A stretch of DNA of 64,000 nt, taken from Acidobacteriota bacterium. GTDB lineage: Bacteria; Acidobacteriota; Terriglobia; Terriglobales; Acidobacteriaceae. Position numbers and translations under genes: made by a program. Positions 44,796 to 54,112 of this stretch are shown here, in pieces. Every line of letters starts with the position of its first letter. Within the stretch, counting starts at the first letter, position 1. A model generated the notes under the pieces. It searched no databases and was not told the DNA's origin. It was given only the letters and a program-made list of their open reading frames with translations. Location: assembly GCA_021803035.1 (NCBI GenBank), contig JAJZME010000023.1, positions 1-64,000 of the forward strand, given 5' to 3'.

Positions 44796-47339
44796 TCACT
44801 CGCCAGCCGTCACTTCGTGCAGCCAGCCGGGCGATTTGAGCAGCTCACGGGGGCGTGAACCGTCGGCCGGACCTACCAGGCCATCGCGCTCCATCAGGTC
44901 GATCAGGTGCGCGGCCCGGCCATAGCCGATGCGCAGCCGGCGCTGCAACAGCGAAGTGGACGCCTTGCCGAACTCGAAGACCAGCCGCACCGCATCGTCG
45001 AACAGCGGATCGTTGTCGTCATCATCGCTGCCGGTCCCGCCCGCATCAGCGCGCTCATCTTTGGGCGAATCCAGGAAGCCCTCGACATACTCCGCGCTTC
45101 CCTGCTCTTTCCAGAAGTTGACCACCGCCGCCGTCTCCTTTTCGCTCACATAGGGCGCGTGCAGACGCACCAGACGGCTGGTTCCCGGAGGCAGAAAAAG
45201 CATGTCTCCGCGGCCAAGCAATGACTCCGCCCCGTTGGTGTCGACAATGGTCCGCGAATCCACCTTGGTAGCCAGACGGAAGCTGATGCGCGTGGGAATA
45301 TTGGCTTTAATGAGCCCAGTGATCACATCCACGCTGGGCCGCTGCGTGGCCAGGACAAGGTGAATGCCTACGGCGCGAGCCATCTGCGCAAGCCGCGTGA
45401 TGGACTCTTCGACATTGGCGCGATCCAGCATCATCAGGTCGGCCAGTTCGTCAATGATGATGACGATGAAAGGCAGCGGCTCTTCCGGCTCGCCGTCGTC
45501 AAAGAGCGAAGGCGTAGCGCCCTCGAAGAGCTTGTTGTACTGGTCGATGTTGCGCACGCTGCGCGAGGCCAGCAGGCGCAGCCGCCGCTCCATTTCGCGC
45601 ACCGCGTTGCGCAGGGCGTTGGCGGCCAGCTTGGAATCGGTGATAATCGGCGTAAACAGATGCGGAATGCCCTCGTACATGCCCAGTTCCACGCGTTTGG
45701 GATCCACCAGGATCAGGCGCACCTGGCTGGGCGTGGTCCGGTAGAGCAGGCTCATGATCATCGCGTTGATGGCGACCGACTTACCCGAGCCCGTTGACCC
45801 GGCGATCAGCACATGAGGCATCGTCGCCAGATCGGCCGTGACGATGCGGCCGTTGATATCCTTGCCCATCGCCAGCGTAAGCCGTGATTTGGCCTTGGCA
45901 AAGGTCTCGCTCTCAATCACGTCGCGCAGGTGGATCGTCTCGCGCTCGTGGTTGGGCACCTGAATGCCTACCGTGCTCTTGCCCGGCATCCGTTCTATGA
46001 GAATGCTTTCCGCGCGCATGGCCAGGCACAGGTCGTCGGCAAGGCCGGTCACACGCGAATACTTGACGCCGGCTTCGGGCTTGAACTCGTAAGTCGTGAC
46101 CATGGGGCCTGGATTGATCTGCACAACCTGGCCGCGCACATCAAACTCCGCGCACTTCTCCACCAGAATCTTCGCCTCTTCGCGCAAAGCGTCCTCGCGC
46201 ACGCTCTGTGGGCCCTCGCCGGAGCTAAGCAAGGTGCTGGCCGGCAGCTTGAATCCGCTCACGCTCTTCGGCGCCACGGTGGCCGTACGCACCTCGGCAT
46301 CGGCGCGGGTATGAACGGCAATCTCCTCGGTTGTGGGGCTGGGATCCGAAACCGGCTCAAGCCGCGGCGCGGCGCGGCGCATCTCGATGGGCGGTCGCGG
46401 CGGAGCTTGCGTTTGAACTGGAGTCGGCAGCACAGAAGGCGCCGGAGGAGGCACGGCAACCGCACCGCCTGCTGCAGGTGCATTCTCCACGCTGCCGCCC
46501 CGTTCCCAGATGCTGGTTCGGCGTGCCGGCTGGGTTACGGGAATTTCGTTCTCGATCTGCCGCGCGCCATTTCGCTGGTAGGCGGGAACTTCGTCGAACG
46601 GATCCAATTCGGACTTGCGGTGGCGTCGAACAAAGAACGACCCAAAACGGCCAGGCGCAGCCTCGACAGCCTCGGCCGGCATCTCATCGGCCAGCGATGC
46701 TTCGCGCTCGGCGCGCTCTTCCTCGCGCAGTTCGCGCTCTTCGCGGCGCCGCTCCAGCCAGCGCGCAAACTGATGCCAGCGTTCGCCCACAAAATCGCGG
46801 ACAGTCCAGAAGTTGATGGCCGAGGCGAAATAGACTCCCGCCATTGCCAGGATGATCGCCACAATCCACGCGCCCGGCACGTTGAGGTAGTGGACCAGCA
46901 CGTCGGCCATCAGCCGGCCTACTACTCCGCCCACGGGAATCAGATGCAGCCAGTGCCAATGCCACGGCAGCAGGGCAAAGACGGCAGGCAAAAAAGCACA
47001 GGCGAAGAGAACGCCCGTCCAGCGCAGCAGCCCCGGGGTACTGGCTGAAGACCGCATCCACGAAACACCGATTGCCCCCAGCCACAGCGGCAGAAAGAAG
47101 GCGGTGATCCCCAGCGTCTGCAATAGCAGGTCGCTGACCCAGGCGCCAAAAAGTCCGGCCGCGTTGTGCACCGCATGTGCCGCAGCCGGATCCGCTGCGG
47201 TATTCAGCGAGGGATCGCTGGCGTGATAGGTCACCAGCGCGAGGAGAAAGAGGAGCGAAACCAGCGCCAGTGCAAGCCCCAGGATCACGTTCAAAGCGCG
47301 GTTGCGCGTGGGCGCAAGAACAATATGGATAGGCTTCAT
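44796..47339 (-). CDS. ftsK: DNA translocase FtsK
   Basis: An 847-residue FtsK/SpoIIIE motor that pumps DNA during chromosome segregation at the septum. Four to five membrane segments lie in the first 180 or so residues, followed by a charged, Pro-rich linker (about 195-360). The alpha/beta motor then carries Walker A (Gly-Ser-Thr-Gly-Ser-Gly-Lys-Ser) and Walker B (Ile-Ile-Ile-Asp-Glu-Leu-Ala-Asp). The C-terminal gamma winged helix (Leu-Gln-Arg-Arg-Leu-Arg-Ile-Gly-Tyr-Gly-Arg-Ala) recognises polar DNA motifs. ATG 47339 is preferred over an upstream in-frame start at 47408, which would add an unrelated basic tail. Confidence 0.95.
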   Translation of the reverse strand: MKPIHIVLAPTRNRALNVILGLALALVSLLFLLALVTYHASDPSLNTAADPAAAHAVHNAAGLFGAWVSDLLLQTLGITAFFLPLWLGAIGVSWMRSSASTPGLLRWTGVLFACAFLPAVFALLPWHWHWLHLIPVGGVVGRLMADVLVHYLNVPGAWIVAIILAMAGVYFASAINFWTVRDFVGERWHQFARWLERRREERELREEERAEREASLADEMPAEAVEAAPGRFGSFFVRRHRKSELDPFDEVPAYQRNGARQIENEIPVTQPARRTSIWERGGSVENAPAAGGAVAVPPPAPSVLPTPVQTQAPPRPPIEMRRAAPRLEPVSDPSPTTEEIAVHTRADAEVRTATVAPKSVSGFKLPASTLLSSGEGPQSVREDALREEAKILVEKCAEFDVRGQVVQINPGPMVTTYEFKPEAGVKYSRVTGLADDLCLAMRAESILIERMPGKSTVGIQVPNHERETIHLRDVIESETFAKAKSRLTLAMGKDINGRIVTADLATMPHVLIAGSTGSGKSVAINAMIMSLLYRTTPSQVRLILVDPKRVELGMYEGIPHLFTPIITDSKLAANALRNAVREMERRLRLLASRSVRNIDQYNKLFEGATPSLFDDGEPEEPLPFIVIIIDELADLMMLDRANVEESITRLAQMARAVGIHLVLATQRPSVDVITGLIKANIPTRISFRLATKVDSRTIVDTNGAESLLGRGDMLFLPPGTSRLVRLHAPYVSEKETAAVVNFWKEQGSAEYVEGFLDSPKDERADAGGTGSDDDDNDPLFDDAVRLVFEFGKASTSLLQRRLRIGYGRAAHLIDLMERDGLVGPADGSRPRELLKSPGWLHEVTAGE

Positions 47340-47508
47340 GATCGGAACGCTGCCGCCCTGCCGGCCACCGCGGCGCACCCGCCAGCACACCGGAGTGAAC
47401 GGACACACAATCCCAGAGCATCTTCATTATCTCTGGCGGCTGACCGAAATCGGCGCAAAAGGCAGCAGGAGGAACCTGAATGACTAACCCCGGCCCACTG
47501 ATTCCCGC

Positions 47509-48543
47509 TCAACCTTCCTCAAACCCGATCACCGGGATGCCCTGATCCAGTTTGAACACCAGCATGCCCGCTCTCCATGTGTAGTCGTCGTGGGGAAATT
47601 GCTTTTCCAGTGCCTTCGCCAGGGCACGGCATTGTTCGCGGGCTTTATCTGCTTTGCTTTTGTCGCCCTTGATTGTATACATGTTCGTGAGAACGGCCTC
47701 GCGGTAGGCAGCTTCAAAGAGCGCGCGGGCAGTGCGCGGACCATTCGGGTAGCGTTCCGCATACTTTTCGTAGATCCCTGACTCGCGCTCCGGGCACTTG
47801 ACCGAGCCTTCCCATTGGCCGCAAAGCTGGTTGTCGATCAGGTCGAAGGCCGCCAGCGCCGCCCAGCGCGTGCCCGGATACATTTTGATCACCTTCCGCA
47901 GCGCCGTCCCGTCAAGCTGCTCGTGCAGATAAGGCTGCTGGGCCTTCGACGAAGGCAGAGTGGAGACGTCGGCCTTTTGAATCTGCCACTGGATGTCGGC
48001 TGCGCGCCACCGTGCCTGTGGCGCCAGCGGCGAATTGGGAAACATTTGATAAAGCCGGGTATAAAGCAGGAGCGCGGCGTTGGCGGCGTTGGCAGGGCCA
48101 CTGGGATGGGAGGCCAGCGCTTCCTCGTTAGCCGCGGCGCCCATCAAAATCTGGTCGCCGTCGGGCGTATTCGTCGCCACAATGCCCTTCGCCTCCATCC
48201 AGCCCGAGAGGGGCGGAGCCGTTTCACTGCCAATCACCGGCCTGTCCATATCGCTGCCAATATGCTCGGTATCGATATTGGCTTCGACATTCAACCACGA
48301 TCCGCTCTTTTCCATCACCGCCATCTCGCGCCCAATCTGAATCTGGGACATCTTTTGCGATGTGGTGCTCGGCTGAACATAAAGCCAAGTGATCTCCAGC
48401 GGCGTGGCGCGTATGCCCGCTGGGGGCTGCTGCTCGGGTTTCTGCTGCCTTGCTGCGGAAAAGACGGCACCCGGACCGAGCAACAGAAAAGCGCCGCCGA
48501 CCACCATGCTCGTGCGAAGGATACGAATCGGAGACTTCATCAT
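47509..48543 (-). CDS. Secreted protein with SH3-like and TPR-like regions
   Basis: A 344-residue protein with a signal peptide (about residues 1-30). The segment Trp-Leu-Tyr-Val-Gln-Pro ... Met-Glu-Lys-Ser-Gly-Ser-Trp-Leu-Asn-Val resembles a bacterial SH3 fold (about 48-115). The rest is helical with Ala-rich repeats such as Leu-Leu-Tyr-Thr-Arg-Leu-Tyr-Gln-Met-Phe-Pro, TPR-like (about 150-330). A GTG at 48552 and ATGs at 48543 and 48540 are all possible starts. A periplasmic scaffold role is plausible but unproven. Confidence 0.65.
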   Translation of the reverse strand: MMKSPIRILRTSMVVGGAFLLLGPGAVFSAARQQKPEQQPPAGIRATPLEITWLYVQPSTTSQKMSQIQIGREMAVMEKSGSWLNVEANIDTEHIGSDMDRPVIGSETAPPLSGWMEAKGIVATNTPDGDQILMGAAANEEALASHPSGPANAANAALLLYTRLYQMFPNSPLAPQARWRAADIQWQIQKADVSTLPSSKAQQPYLHEQLDGTALRKVIKMYPGTRWAALAAFDLIDNQLCGQWEGSVKCPERESGIYEKYAERYPNGPRTARALFEAAYREAVLTNMYTIKGDKSKADKAREQCRALAKALEKQFPHDDYTWRAGMLVFKLDQGIPVIGFEEG

Positions 48544-48606
48544 CGTGCTCACTCAAAGGATGCAAATCGGACACTACTTATCCGCAAGCATCATACTGCA
48601 AGGACG

Positions 48607-49608
48607 TCAAATTGTGGATTCGGTAAGCACTTCAGCCAGCAACTTGGGATCTACGTTGCCGCCGCTCACCACGGCCACGGCGTTGCGGTAAGGCGGCAAT
48701 TCCGCGGCATGAAAAAGCAGCGCCGCGGTGGTAACCGCGCCGCTCGGCTCGGGAACCAGACGCGTTGTGGCTACAATGGCTCGCATCGCGGCGCGAATTT
48801 CCGCCTCGGTAACCGTTACAATCCCGTCCACAAAGGCGCGGATGTGGGCAAAGTTGCGCACGCCCACGCTCTGCGTGCGCAAGCCGTCAGCAATGGTACG
48901 GCTGGTCAGTTCGGCCGGCCAGGTAACGATCGCGCCGGTACGGCAACTCTCGGCCGTATCGGCGGCCAGCTCCGGCTCCACGCCAAATACCTTCGTGCCC
49001 GGCCGGGACTGCTTGACTGCCGCGGAGATTCCGCTCAGCAGGCCGCCGCCTGAGACCGGGGAAAGCACCAGATCGGCATCGGGCCGGTCTTCGACAATCT
49101 CCAACCCGCATGTAGCCTGGCCGGCGATAATCTGCTCGTCGTCGTACGGCGGAATCACCACATAGCCGTGCTCCCGCACTAGCTCCTCCGCCTTGGCCAG
49201 CCGCTCGCTTGAGGCCACGCCGACGTCGACAACTTCCGCGCCCAGCGCCAGGGTCGCGGCGCGCTTGATGGCCGGGGCATTCGACGGCATCACAATCACC
49301 GCCTTGGCGCCCACCTCGCGGGCCGCATAGGCCACTGCCTGCGCATGATTGCCGCTTGAATAGGTAATAACGCCCCGGCGGATCTCTTCCGGACTAAGCT
49401 GGAAAATCTTGTTGGCAGCCCCGCGCATTTTGAAAGCTCCCACAGGCTGCAGGCTTTCCGCTTTCAGCCAGATTTCCCTGCCCGCGCCCCGTCCAGCGAC
49501 ACCCGCAAACGGCGCCCGCACCAGGGGCGTTCTCACAGCAACTGAAGCAATGCGCGTCGCGGCCGCGCGAATGGCGGCAAGATCAACCAAACCCGATGCA
49601 TTTGTCAT
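48607..49608 (-). CDS. Threonine dehydratase-like PLP enzyme (no ACT domain)
   Basis: A 333-residue fold-type II PLP enzyme that deaminates threonine or serine; the serine-racemase subgroup is also close. The PLP lysine is Lys60 (Pro-Val-Gly-Ala-Phe-Lys-Met-Arg-Gly-Ala), the substrate loop is Ser-Ser-Gly-Asn-His-Ala-Gln at 84-90, and the phosphate cradle is Ser-Gly-Gly-Gly-Leu-Leu near 182. The absence of a C-terminal regulatory ACT domain argues for a catabolic or racemase-type role rather than feedback-controlled IlvA. Confidence 0.87.
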   Translation of the reverse strand: MTNASGLVDLAAIRAAATRIASVAVRTPLVRAPFAGVAGRGAGREIWLKAESLQPVGAFKMRGAANKIFQLSPEEIRRGVITYSSGNHAQAVAYAAREVGAKAVIVMPSNAPAIKRAATLALGAEVVDVGVASSERLAKAEELVREHGYVVIPPYDDEQIIAGQATCGLEIVEDRPDADLVLSPVSGGGLLSGISAAVKQSRPGTKVFGVEPELAADTAESCRTGAIVTWPAELTSRTIADGLRTQSVGVRNFAHIRAFVDGIVTVTEAEIRAAMRAIVATTRLVPEPSGAVTTAALLFHAAELPPYRNAVAVVSGGNVDPKLLAEVLTESTI

Positions 49609-49696
49609 GTTAGGAACGATCCTCGGTTCAAACTACCAGAGCCGTCACACTCCGCAATCGGACCAACAAAGAGACTCCCCGCTGTGTCAATGCCGG

Positions 49697-50800
49697 CTAC
49701 TCATATGCCAGCGCGTCCACCGGATCTTTGCGCGCCGCCATCCAGGATGGATAGATCGCGCCGCACATCGCTCCACAGAATGCGATGATCACGCCGCGGG
49801 CAATCCAGCCAGGCGTAATGTCAAAAGAGATCGTAGGAAAGATATGAGATACCAGCTCACGCACCCCGAATGTGCCCACGATGCCTAATAGCACTCCGGC
49901 GATGGCCAGCATGGCGCACTCGCGCATCACCACACTGACAATCGTCTGCTGGGAAGCACCCATCGATTTGAGTATGCCGATCTCGCGCGTGCGCTCCAGC
50001 ACCGCTGTGTACAAGGCCTGGAAGATCACCAGGAATCCGACGATCACCGCAATTCCCGTAACCGCGTTGAGGGCCACGTTGAAACCGGGTATGCGGGAGG
50101 GCGTCATCTGGCTGAGGAGGTCGGTCATTGTAAGCACTTCGAAGTCGCCGAGCCCCGGCGTAGCGTGAATCTCACGGGTGACTAGAGTCGCGTTGGACGG
50201 CTTGTCGCACTTGATATAGAAAACTGAAGCCTTCCCCGGAACGCCCATCAGTCGGGCCAGAGTATCGATGGGCAAAAGCATCCGGCCGCCCTTGCCCGGC
50301 TCCACAATGCCGGAAACGTGAAAGGAGCGGCCCAAAATGTGTATCGTGCTGCCCACGTGAAGATGATGGGCTCCGGCTTGAACGCTGTCCACGATCGCAT
50401 CATTAGGCCCCTTGAACGGCCCGCCTGCGACATAAACGAACGGCCGAAGCGCGTTGAAAGTCGGGTAGTCGATGCCGTAAATGACCGATATGGAGCTCTT
50501 GGTCAATTCCGTGTGCTGGATGGCCGGCGAGACGATGGTGACGTGCGGCAGGCGGCGCAAAGCGACGGCGTCGGCGACGGGCATCGAAGCGGTGCCCAGG
50601 CCATTGAACATGGCGGCGTGTGAAGGCATCATCATCAGGTCGGCGCCGATTCCGTTCGTGCGCTGCGCCTGGTCGTTCAGGATGCCCATGAAAATCCCCA
50701 CCACGGACAGGATCATGATGACTTCAATGGCGACCGCAAAGATGCTGATGACAGAACGCAGCGGGCGGTGGAAGAGATTCGAAAAAACGAGCTTGTTCAT
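49697..50800 (-). CDS. FtsX/MacB-type ABC transporter permease
   Basis: A 367-residue permease: N-terminal membrane segment (about residues 15-40), a large periplasmic MacB-PCD-like domain (about 45-235), and three C-terminal segments with the FtsX signature Glu-Arg-Thr-Arg-Glu-Ile-Gly-Ile-Leu-Lys-Ser-Met-Gly-Ala. The end Ala-Ala-Arg-Lys-Asp-Pro-Val-Asp-Ala-Leu is also typical. Its ATP-binding partner is normally adjacent but is not present on either side, so it must be encoded elsewhere or lost. Confidence 0.87.
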   Translation of the reverse strand: MNKLVFSNLFHRPLRSVISIFAVAIEVIMILSVVGIFMGILNDQAQRTNGIGADLMMMPSHAAMFNGLGTASMPVADAVALRRLPHVTIVSPAIQHTELTKSSISVIYGIDYPTFNALRPFVYVAGGPFKGPNDAIVDSVQAGAHHLHVGSTIHILGRSFHVSGIVEPGKGGRMLLPIDTLARLMGVPGKASVFYIKCDKPSNATLVTREIHATPGLGDFEVLTMTDLLSQMTPSRIPGFNVALNAVTGIAVIVGFLVIFQALYTAVLERTREIGILKSMGASQQTIVSVVMRECAMLAIAGVLLGIVGTFGVRELVSHIFPTISFDITPGWIARGVIIAFCGAMCGAIYPSWMAARKDPVDALAYE

Positions 50801-51036
50801 AGACAGCCAGGTTGCGAAAAGCCTGCCCTCGCAAATAGATCTTACCTTCTCAGAGTAACAGCATGCCGGCCCTCAGATACGGGGCCAAAGCCAGACTCAG
50901 CCCACATTCTTCCCCAGGTAACTCTTGAAATTCATGAAAATGCAGGAAAAGCCGATAATCCCTTTGACCTCCGTACATGTGAGGTTTATCGTGGTGGTGG
51001 AGTCCCGTAGGGATTTTGCACGAATCTTGGTCACCG

Positions 51037-51549
51037 ATGGGAAACTTTGGAGACGATCTGCGCAAGGAGCGGCTATCCCGCGGCGTTGCGCTTGAGGAAA
51101 TAACGGCGGTCACGAAAATCAGCCAGCGTCATCTGATGGCGCTGGAACAAGAGCGCTTTCGTCTTCTGCCCGGCGGCATTATCAGCAAGGGCATCGTCCG
51201 CGGCTACGCGGACGCACTGGGCCTGGACCAGCATCACTGGACGGAGCGTTTTCTCCGGGCATGTAACGAGACCGGTGAACTGGTTGACAACGACGCCAAC
51301 TGGACCGCTTTTGCCTCCAATGTAGGCAAAGCCCGTATTGTGCGCCATGACGCCGCCGAGCTGCGCCTGCGCTGGGCGGGAGCAGTCCTCCTGGCATTTG
51401 TAGTGATTGCGGCGGGTTGGTTCGCGGTGCGCTACTTCGGTATCCGCGCCGGATGGTGGCCCACACTGCTTCCCGCGCAGTGGGTTTCGCCTGCATTCCA
51501 ATCCGTCTGGTCGCAGGTTCATCTGCTGATCAAGCACCTGCTCGCATAA
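51037..51549 (+). CDS. RodZ-like HTH membrane protein
   Basis: A 170-residue protein. Residues 3-70 form the RodZ/YfgA-type helix-turn-helix (Gly-Asp-Asp-Leu-Arg-Lys-Glu-Arg, then Leu-Glu-Glu-Ile-Thr and Gly-Gly-Ile-Ile-Ser-Lys-Gly-Ile-Val-Arg-Gly-Tyr). One membrane segment lies at about 117-137, with a short tail. RodZ proper links MreB to the envelope and is about twice as long; this version lacks the periplasmic beta-domain. ATG 51037 gives the family N-terminus; a TTG at 51016 is an alternative. Confidence 0.8.
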   Translation: MGNFGDDLRKERLSRGVALEEITAVTKISQRHLMALEQERFRLLPGGIISKGIVRGYADALGLDQHHWTERFLRACNETGELVDNDANWTAFASNVGKARIVRHDAAELRLRWAGAVLLAFVVIAAGWFAVRYFGIRAGWWPTLLPAQWVSPAFQSVWSQVHLLIKHLLA

Positions 51550-51678
51550 CTCAAAAAACAGCTCCGAAAACCAGCCACGGCAACCGCCGGAACCAGTTCA
51601 GGCGGGCTGAAATGCCCTTGAATGCACATTCCTGCCCGTTCGCTGCGATTTATTGCCCATTCCAGGCCGCCCAATTGC

Positions 51679-51684
51679 GATAAT
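51679..51684 (+). promoter_or_regulatory. -10 box of metK
   Basis: GATAAT at 51679-51684 would start transcription near 51691, just before the structured leader. The nearest -35-like hexamer, TTGCCC at 51653-51658, is 20 nt upstream, longer than ideal. Confidence 0.4.
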
Positions 51685-51690
51685 AGAAGG

Positions 51691-51820
51691 AGTGCGCGCG
51701 AGGCCTCGGCCTTGCGGTGGGTGCCCGCTTTTGGCAAGGCGCCGGGCATCTCAATCATCCGAGGACGTTTATCGCGCCGGCCGCAAATCTTTGCCCCATG
51801 TACGGGGAGGAGTTCAAAAC
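51691..51820 (+). promoter_or_regulatory. Structured metK leader: candidate pseudoknot riboswitch
   Basis: Three pairings can be drawn. P1 is CCTCGG (51704-51709) with CCGAGG (51759-51764). P2 is CCTTGC (51710-51715) with GCAAGG (51734-51739). A pseudoknot joins GGTGCCCG in the P2 loop (51720-51727) with CGGGCATC (51743-51750), 8 bp with one G-U. Downstream, CCCC (51794-51797) pairs with GGGG (51804-51807), covering part of the GGGGAGG ribosome-binding site of metK. It does not match the SAM-I, SAM-II or SAH riboswitch consensus as I remember them. Ligand control by SAM is an inference from the downstream gene. Confidence 0.5.
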
Positions 51821-52987
<1,167 letters not shown>

Positions 52988-53010
52988 CCAGCTCGTCCTC
53001 TTTGATTTCC

Positions 53011-53042
53011 GGGGCCCGCCAGTGCGGGTCCCATTGTTTTTT
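53011..53042 (+). terminator. Rho-independent terminator of metK
   Basis: GGGGCCCGC (53011-53019) pairs with GCGGGTCCC (53024-53032) over 9 bp with one G-U and a CAGT loop, followed by ATTGTTTTTT. Confidence 0.85.
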
Positions 53043-53108
53043 CATCTTCCCGGATCGATGCCTTAAAATTTTCCGCAGCGCTCATGCGTCTAATTTTCGG
53101 GAGACTCC

Positions 53109-53882
53109 ATGCGAATTCCTGTGCTTGCCGCCCTCGTCCTTGGTTTGTCATCGCTTGCCGTTGCACAGACTCCAGCCGCAAATACCGGGCAAGCCGGAAC
53201 AGCGTGGGATTACGTAGGCCCCAAGGGACCGCTCTACTGGAGCAGGCTCAACCCGGCTTACAAAGCCTGTACCGACGGCCACGAACAGTCGCCCATCAAC
53301 ATTCATCACGCACTCTTGAACAAGTCGCTCAAGCCCGTGCAGATCGATTTCATGGGCGGACCGGTCACGTTAGTCAACACCGGCCACGCGATCGTGGCCC
53401 ATGTGCTTCCGGGCAGCTATATTGTGGCCGGCGGCGTGCGCTACAACTTGGTGGACTTCAGCTTTCACCACCCCAGTGAGCACTCGGTCAACGGCAAACT
53501 CTATGACATGGAGGTCGACTTCCTCTGCCGGAGCGCCAGCGGCAAAATGGTCATGCTTGCCGTGCTGCTGAGCGAAGCAAGCGATTTTCCCAATACCACG
53601 CTCACCATGCTCTGGCGGCATCTGCCCGCCACCCCGGGGACCTCGGAAACGGACAACGACATGGTGGATCCCAGCGGGCTGATTCCCAATGAGCCCGGCT
53701 ATTGGACCTACATGGGCTCTCTGCCCGCTCCGCCCTGCACCGAGGGTGTGCGCTGGTTCATCTACCAGAATCCCGTAAGCATCAGCCAGTCCCAACTGCT
53801 CGCTTTTGTGCGCCTCTACAAGTCGAATACGCGGCCTCCGCAGGACCTCCACGGACGGCAGATCGAGGCCAACCACCAGTAG
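53109..53882 (+). CDS. Alpha-carbonic-anhydrase-like secreted protein lacking zinc ligands
   Basis: A 257-residue protein with a signal peptide (about 1-19) and the whole alpha-carbonic-anhydrase fold: Glu-Gln-Ser-Pro-Ile-Asn-Ile, Asn-Thr-Gly-His (His93, the proton-shuttle position), Pro-Ser-Glu-His-Ser-Val-Asn-Gly-Lys, and Pro-Pro-Cys-Thr-Glu-Gly-Val. Active enzymes have His-Phe-His and a third His for zinc. Here the first is Ser118, the second His120 is kept, and the third is Asp137. The gatekeeper Thr before Pro-Pro-Cys is Pro206. It therefore looks like a carbonic-anhydrase-related, probably non-hydrating protein. GGGAG precedes the ATG. Confidence 0.85.
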   Translation: MRIPVLAALVLGLSSLAVAQTPAANTGQAGTAWDYVGPKGPLYWSRLNPAYKACTDGHEQSPINIHHALLNKSLKPVQIDFMGGPVTLVNTGHAIVAHVLPGSYIVAGGVRYNLVDFSFHHPSEHSVNGKLYDMEVDFLCRSASGKMVMLAVLLSEASDFPNTTLTMLWRHLPATPGTSETDNDMVDPSGLIPNEPGYWTYMGSLPAPPCTEGVRWFIYQNPVSISQSQLLAFVRLYKSNTRPPQDLHGRQIEANHQ

Positions 53883-54112
53883 AAGCAGAACTTGGGCCCC
53901 AGCACCGCGCACAGCGGAAATGCTTCTCATCGCACAACGTGTAAGCCCAATCGAATCAGAGCTGCCCTGTTGTCCCCGTGCATCCATAACGCCCCGCTGG
54001 CGACTCGGTCCGTTCAAAAATAAAAACCGGGGCCTTTGCCGGCCGCGCTCGTCTGGTAGATACTTGTAGATACTTTTCCTCTCTATTGGGACTGGGCAGC
54101 GCAGGGTACGAT

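Noticed and set aside
51653-51820. N-terminal extension of MetK in the open frame upstream of the TTG start
   Set aside because: MetK proteins begin at the Ser-Glu-Arg-Phe-Leu-Phe-Thr-Ser segment; the upstream frame is Arg/Pro-rich without similarity and overlaps the structured leader.
54056-54078. Short tandem repeat TAGATACTTGTAGATACTT before the glycosyltransferase
   Set aside because: Only two units, with no clear regulatory meaning; probably replication slippage.
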